From NCBI RefSeq assembly GCF_963966145.1, contig NC_091047.1, positions 17,546,001 through 17,610,000 on the forward strand: a stretch of DNA of 64,000 bases, written 5' to 3'. The position numbers and the translations under genes were made by a program. Within the stretch, counting starts at the first letter, position 1; each line of letters begins with the position of its first letter. Below the pieces are notes generated by a model, which ran no database searches, was not told the DNA's origin, and worked only from the letters and a program-made list of their open reading frames with translations. This DNA comes from Tenebrio molitor (taxonomy: Eukaryota; Arthropoda; Insecta; Coleoptera; Tenebrionidae). Positions 58,936-64,000 of the stretch are shown one piece after another.

Positions 58936-60591
58936 GGTCGGCTTTTGAAAAAGTCAATTCGTAATTGTGCAATTATGGAGCTATAAAATATAGAAAACCC
59001 TGCTGCAGTGTTGGTAAGTGCAAACAATGCATGTTCGAGGTGTTTATACATCAAAATATCATCAAAACGTCAAAATCGCAAAAATCGTTGATTAATGAAA
59101 AATAGTGTATTAATGAGGTCCATTAATATATACACTATATTTTAGACAAAATAATTCATTAATATTGAAATTAACAAGCGGTCAACGGAATTTTTTTTTA
59201 ATTTGTGACAATCTAATCAACTTTTGAAATGACATTGACCACCAGAATATTTTGCTCGGACAGTACATTTTTTGAAAGCATAGTTACGTAAAAAAAAACA
59301 ATGTTGCCCCAGCAATTCCATTTCATCTTTTGGGTAAATGTGGAAAAGTGAATCCAATTTTCGTAGCCAGTCTGTACATACGGTGTTTTTAGTCATAGTT
59401 ACCTACTGCGTTGCTGCCATTTTCATTTTCATTTTGATTTTCTTGATCTTGGTATAACTATAAACTTAATATTTTGTCATTGCTCATATTGACAAATTGT
59501 AGATAAATCTGACAATTTCATCCTTCATGTGTGACAATTTCAATGAAGCATGATTTAGAGTAATTTTTTTTATATGACAGAAAAATTTAATGAAGGCAAT
59601 AGTATTAAAAAGTGGGTCCGAAAAAGAGTTACTTCTCGTCCGCATGGGAGTACGTAAAATTACCTAAAAAAGTCTTTTGAGTCCTAGTAAATTGTAACGA
59701 CGAAATAAAACGCCTGAAACCTGAGTAAAATTAATTTAAAACCAATTCCAACGCACAGCGTTGTCGGTCGCAATTTTAGGATAGGATAGAATACAGGTGT
59801 TCTGTGGTGTGCAGAATGGTTTTTAATTCTGGGAGATCCCGTAAGAGTTTTCAAGAGTCATAGGTTAGACAACTTTGTTAGCAAGTCGGAGTAGTACGGG
59901 TGGTATAATGCGTACGGCACAGTGAAAACCACCCCCACCCTAGAGAGGAACAGGAAAAGTCACTGACGCAGTGACGCCAAGCCAATCAAAATTTTCAATA
60001 TACTTATTCAACAACTTGAGTATTCCCCTCGAGAAAAAAACGTGATCCCGAGTGCATGCCAAATATGCGAATATTTTTACGAGTGCAGGAGGATGGCTTG
60101 CACGAGGGATATATCGAGGGCTATTGCCCTCAGAAAATTTCAACCAATCGTACATATTAAAGAAATCAACTAGCAACAGACGAATATCAGCGAGCATTCA
60201 TGCACCATGCAAATTGCAAATACCCGGGTATTTGCACATGTGCTTAGAATGAATATTTTTGACATTTTCAAAACATTCGGGCTTTTAATTATCAAAATGC
60301 AGTTATTGATTTAAGTTACAATTAAATAAATAAATAGTTATAGTTAAGTAGAAAACTCGATTTTTTGATCGTAATTCATCCAAAAAAATTTGTTTTTATT
60401 TCTACGTGAAATTTCTACTATGTATACGTGTTTTTGTATTTTTTTCAAAAATTAATACTGTGCATTTTCTGAGTTTTGTGCGTTACTTTATCATAATCCT
60501 GTGTTATTAACTCCTCGGAATCGGCAATATCCAGTAAAATATGTAGGTACAGTCCTAAAGTGTTATGTTTCCATATAAAGGTATTTTTTAA
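58936..60591. other. No gene seen between the RT relic and the DNL-repeat gene
   Basis: AT-rich DNA. A GC-richer patch at about 59.75-60.2 kb has opposed ORFs with no recognisable domain. Confidence 0.35.
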
Positions 60592-60722
60592 AATTTGGCG
60601 TCGAAGTCGGGGTTGGAGAGTCGATTGAGAACGCACCGCTCGTCTAAAAGCGTAAGATTAAACACCTTATCCGTATAGTGCATTCACAATCGATACTTCA
60701 ATGCCTACTTCGAGGATAAATT
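60592..60722. repeat. Dispersed repeat J, copy 2
   Basis: Matches 13,875-14,005. This copy keeps the outer AATTTGGCGTCGAAGT, complementary to the CTTCGACGCCAAATT of copy 1, so the full element has about 35-bp TIRs. Confidence 0.78.
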
Positions 60723-60867
60723 TAAAAAAACACCCGTTACTCATACGTAGGACAAGTGTACCTAACCAACTGTTTAATTAAAAAGAAACTCGTAATGTAA
60801 TAAAAATAATAATTTATTTAATTCCTTTGAAACTCTTTCACCAAACAGATAAGTCGCCTTATCTACA

Positions 60868-61067
60868 GGTGTTTCGTACAAATGTATTTGAGATGCTCCA
60901 GAGAATCACTTCACTATGCAAGTGAAGAGAATTTGGAGCCAAAAACATTGCTAAGATCACTACAAAATTTAAAACAAAACATTGCACTACCTCGAAAGTT
61001 CATGCTGAAAATGTGTGAGAAGGTGAAGTTGCAAATAAATAAAAATAAGGTGTTAATAAACTATTAA
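60868..61067 (+). CDS. Possible terminal exon of an unrecognised gene
   Basis: After an acceptor-like TTATCTACAG the frame reads MYLRCSRESLHYASEENLEP, then KTLLRSLQNLKQNIALPRKF and KMCEKVKLQINKNKVLINY before a stop. The amphipathic, charged composition looks more coding than the surrounding DNA. No upstream exon or family match was found. It may be chance. Confidence 0.25.
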
Positions 61068-61344
61068 TTTTATTGGGTTTTATACTTTTACAAGCTTGCA
61101 TAAGCTATTGGTATAAAAATATAGGTATGTATGTATACAGGCAAGTATCGATTAACTGAAATTGATAAATCCCAAGCTAAATATAAAACCCAGACCGAAG
61201 CTGTTGCATACTTTTTTAATTTCAACCCCTACCTCTATAAAAATAATAAAATTATAATTAATAACAATAACTCTCTATATCACAATGTTAGAATGTTAAT
61301 CTTCAACAGTCTACAAATCATGACTTAAACTCGACAGGATGGCT
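61068..61344. other. 3' flank of the DNL-repeat gene
   Basis: Likely 3' UTR of the - strand gene; TTTATT (AATAAA on the - strand) occurs near 61,070. Confidence 0.4.
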
Positions 61345-64000
61345 TTACTTGTTTGACACTGGGGCATAGAATTTGTGAGATTTTGTATCTCTCGTGTGCT
61401 TGAACGGACCTTTCGGTATATCGATCAGAACAGCGGGACACGGTCCGACGTTCCGCGGCAGATATTCCTTCTTGTAAGAAGTAACAACCGTGGAGCTGGT
61501 GTCGCCCAAGCTGATGTTCGAAATGTTGGATCTTCTTGTGACCCTCTCGACCCTCTGAACGTTCTGCTGCTTCGTGAACTCACCGTAAGACCTAGCCTCG
61601 GACTGGCCGTAGAAATGCCCACCCACCGACAAATTATCCTTCCTCACGATTTTCTGCGGTCTTTCCACCACCTGATAGGTGGTCGAGGATTGTTGACCCC
61701 GACGATTGACCATATTGTTTTCTTGAGTGGATCGGTGGATCGAGCTCAAACTTCTTCTGTCGCTGTTTTGGCTGATGTGGCCTTGATCGTGAAGGTTGCA
61801 AATGGATTTTCTCATGTCCAAAGCTGCAGAACTTGTTGCGTGCAGAGCTTCGGTGGAGGTGTGCAACCCCTTGCGGTGCAAAATTTGATTACTAATTTCT
61901 TCCGACGATGTCATCACGTTTTTGCGGTGGTGGGTTGCTTGAGTAACGTGCTTTTCCACGTGCTGCTTGTTGACAACGTGTTGCTGGTTGACGTGTTGCT
62001 GGTTGACAACGTTTTGCTGGTTTGATATGTTACTAATATTTCTCGTGTCACTGGTGCTTACTTGGTTGTGCACATTCTTCACGGCATGACGATTTTCGAT
62101 ATGTTGATTTGTTTGATGTATCTGCGAGTGTGATGATTTTCGAATTTCACCAGAGTTAACTGCTGACGTTTGTATATCTTGCAACTGCTTTGCTTGTTCT
62201 TGATTAATTTTTTGTTCACCAACGGTTTTCGTGGTGGTTGTTTTCGTCGTGGTAACAACAGTACCGTCAGCCAAAGTTTTACTATCGGTTGCAACATTAA
62301 CTGTTCTGTTCCTGTCCGTTTTAACATTTCTGTTATCAACAACTTCTTTCCGGTCAACTCTTCTTGTGAACGTGTTGCTTTGATTCGTGGTTTGCATGAC
62401 AGTCGTGTCATTACCGAGTGTGATGTGAGACTCGATGTGGCGTCGTCTGTTGATGGCCGCATGCCCGGTTGGACTGATCTCGGGAGTCTGTCTTTTGGGA
62501 GTTCTGTCGAACGTCTCTTTTGTTGTAGTCAAGTATTCTGTTTTACCACTTCCGATATGAAGGGAATCCTCATGTTTCTTAATTTCCGCTCTTTCTCCAC
62601 GCACCACAACGTATTCTGATTTTTGCATCGTCACGTCTTGGAAGTCCCCAGTTATTCTTAAATTGTCTTGGGGTTTCTTTACTGGAGCTCGTTCGCCACG
62701 TGTTGGTCTAAAATCGTTCTTGGGAGTACCCATAAATTCTCCTTCAGGTTTCAAATTATCGGGATGTCTCACAACAGGTGCACGGTCTCCTGGTTCATAT
62801 TTAGACTTGGTTGGAGTCTCAAATGTACCTTCTGGTCTTAAGTTGTCTTGTGGTATCTTCATGGACGGTCTATCGCCCGGAGAATATTTTGGTTTTTCTG
62901 GTCGATCGAATTCACCTTCTGGGTATAAGTTATCACCGTGTCGAACAGGTGTACGTCTTTCGCCTGGTTCCACTTTCGTGGAAGTGCGTTTTTCAAATTC
63001 ACCTTCGGGTTTGAGATTGTCTTGTGGCTTCTTCGGAGTGGGTCGATCTCCTGGTTTGTAAACTGGTTTTTGTGGACGATCAAAATCGCCTTCTGGTCTC
63101 AAATTGTCATGGTGTCTTATCGGAGTACGTCTTTCTCCTGGTCCAACGTGCGTCGACGTGGGACGGTCAAAACTACCTTCTGGCTTCAAATTATCCTTCG
63201 GTTTCTTCGGTGTCGGTCGCTCAGCAGGTTGGAACTGCGACCGCTGAGGTCGTTCAAAATCTCCTTCTGGATGCAGATTATCCTCGTGACGAATAGGAGT
63301 ACGGCGTTCGCCTGTAATAAATCCTGGTGTTGTCGGTTTTTCAAATTCGCCTTCTGGTTTAAGATTGTCTTGGGGTTTCTTTGGTGTCGGTCTTTCTCCA
63401 GGAAGATATGTTGGCCTTTCTGGACGCACGAAATCACCTTCTGGATAAAGATTATCACCGTGTCTTATTGGTGTGCGTCGTTCTCCTGGACCCAACTTGG
63501 TTGGAGTTGGTCTTTCGAAATCACCTTCCAATCTTAAATTGTCCTCGTGACGAATAACTTCTGTTTTCTCTATGACACGAGTATTAAATTCATCACGTTT
63601 TCTGTACTCGTTGAACTGTCCTTCCATTTTCAAATTATCTTTCCTGGTAATAATTTCTGCGCGTTCACCTCTAACAACAGAGTACTCATCGCTTGTTCTA
63701 CTGTCCCTAAATTCGCCCTCCGTTTTTAAATTGTCTTCGTGAATAACAGTTTCGTATCTGTCTCCTCTAACAACTTTGAAATCATCTCTGGTGCGAACAT
63801 CTGTAAATTCACCTTCAACACGTAAATTATCTTCGCGTTTTACTACGGCGACTCGGTCTACTAATGAAGTTTGAAGATAATCGTCTCTCCGTTGCATATT
63901 CCATTCTCCTTCCAAATGCAAATTATCTTTATGTCTGATAATGTCCACTCTTTCTCCTTTAACGACGTTGTAATCATCTTTTCTGACAATAGTAAGTTCT
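61345..64000 (-). CDS. DNLxxEGxF tandem-repeat protein, 3' part, continues past the window
   Basis: The open frame runs from the window end (64,000) to a TAA at 61,345-61,347, so at least 880 codons without a visible intron; the true start is outside. From about 64,000 down to 62,570 it is a tandem array of at least 15 units of 29-32 residues. Each has the core (E/Q/K)DNLxxEG(E/D)F preceded by GER..(P/V)...H or GDRPTPKKP. Early units are of the VVRGERAEII type; later ones alternate GERRTPIRH with GDRPTPKKP, a two-unit higher-order repeat. A decayed unit (EDSLHIGSG) ends the array. The rest is Thr/Asn/Gln/His-rich (TTTKTTTTKT; NQQHVNQQHVVNKQHVEKHV) with one isolated DNLSVGGHF unit and a conserved-looking end (PCPAVLIDIPKGPFKHTRDT, KSHKFYAP). 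There is no transmembrane segment in the visible part. I do not recognise the family; a structural or cytoskeleton-binding repeat protein is a guess from the architecture only. Confidence 0.9.
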   Translation of the reverse strand, partial: ELTIVRKDDYNVVKGERVDIIRHKDNLHLEGEWNMQRRDDYLQTSLVDRVAVVKREDNLRVEGEFTDVRTRDDFKVVRGDRYETVIHEDNLKTEGEFRDSRTSDEYSVVRGERAEIITRKDNLKMEGQFNEYRKRDEFNTRVIEKTEVIRHEDNLRLEGDFERPTPTKLGPGERRTPIRHGDNLYPEGDFVRPERPTYLPGERPTPKKPQDNLKPEGEFEKPTTPGFITGERRTPIRHEDNLHPEGDFERPQRSQFQPAERPTPKKPKDNLKPEGSFDRPTSTHVGPGERRTPIRHHDNLRPEGDFDRPQKPVYKPGDRPTPKKPQDNLKPEGEFEKRTSTKVEPGERRTPVRHGDNLYPEGEFDRPEKPKYSPGDRPSMKIPQDNLRPEGTFETPTKSKYEPGDRAPVVRHPDNLKPEGEFMGTPKNDFRPTRGERAPVKKPQDNLRITGDFQDVTMQKSEYVVVRGERAEIKKHEDSLHIGSGKTEYLTTTKETFDRTPKRQTPEISPTGHAAINRRRHIESHITLGNDTTVMQTTNQSNTFTRRVDRKEVVDNRNVKTDRNRTVNVATDSKTLADGTVVTTTKTTTTKTVGEQKINQEQAKQLQDIQTSAVNSGEIRKSSHSQIHQTNQHIENRHAVKNVHNQVSTSDTRNISNISNQQNVVNQQHVNQQHVVNKQHVEKHVTQATHHRKNVMTSSEEISNQILHRKGLHTSTEALHATSSAALDMRKSICNLHDQGHISQNSDRRSLSSIHRSTQENNMVNRRGQQSSTTYQVVERPQKIVRKDNLSVGGHFYGQSEARSYGEFTKQQNVQRVERVTRRSNISNISLGDTSSTVVTSYKKEYLPRNVGPCPAVLIDIPKGPFKHTRDTKSHKFYAPVSNK

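Noticed and set aside
61375..63729. Several + strand open frames across the DNL-repeat region
   Set aside because: They are antisense shadows of the long - strand repeat ORF; their periodicity simply mirrors it.
61345..63948. Complete 867-aa gene starting at 63948
   Set aside because: The start would be a GTG and the repeat frame remains open to the window end, so the gene is partial.
62530..64000. CRISPR-like or satellite array from regular repeats
   Set aside because: The periodicity of about 90 bases is that of a translated protein repeat with codon-level variation, not identical repeats with unique spacers.

Overview
This window looks like nuclear DNA of an insect. Spliced genes have GT-AG introns, the DNA is AT-rich, and the one confidently recognised gene is an insect-type CREB-regulated transcription coactivator (CRTC/TORC). 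A beetle would fit the density of short inverted-repeat elements, but the sequence alone does not prove the order. There are no operons, CRISPR arrays or bacterial signals, and I see no confident tRNA or rRNA gene.

Three host genes are supported. (1) CRTC runs on the + strand from about 12.8 to 47.8 kb as at least nine coding exons. They include the SIK/14-3-3 site exon (RRTHSDSALHQS), the GSLPDLTNV region and the C-terminal transactivation region. The first, CREB-binding exon was not found and may lie upstream of the window. (2) A four-exon gene on the - strand (50,025-52,194) encodes a 668-residue secreted, very acidic protein cut up by many dibasic sites. It is convergent with CRTC. (3) The 3' part of a large - strand gene (61,345 to beyond the window end) encodes a tandem-repeat protein with a DNLxxEGxF core every 29-32 residues.

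Nearly everything else is transposable-element debris, much of it nested. CRTC introns of about 12 kb and 18.6 kb are filled with it. I recognise Tc1/mariner relics (4.85-7.3 kb, 9.5-10.0 kb, 20.0-21.4 kb) and a perfect-TIR element carrying a broken zeste-type Myb/SANT gene (14.5-16.0 kb). There are two full and one partial copies of a 0.75 kb palindromic element (16.1-17.4 and 44.2-44.9 kb), a tRNA-derived SINE (35.1-35.3 kb) and more than 25 other inverted-repeat elements. At 54.4-58.75 kb, a dead non-LTR reverse transcriptase is split by a dead Mutator-like transposase plus YqaJ-nuclease module, which is itself split by smaller elements.

The most unusual signal is a set of about 20 short imperfect palindromes. 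Their stems are unrelated in sequence from one element to the next. Most share an edge motif, ATAGTTATTTA or AATAGTATATT, and most share a semi-conserved apex of the type GAG(T/C)G-NNN-CGAG. I know of no described family with conserved edges and apex but hypervariable stems; it is the best candidate here for something undescribed.
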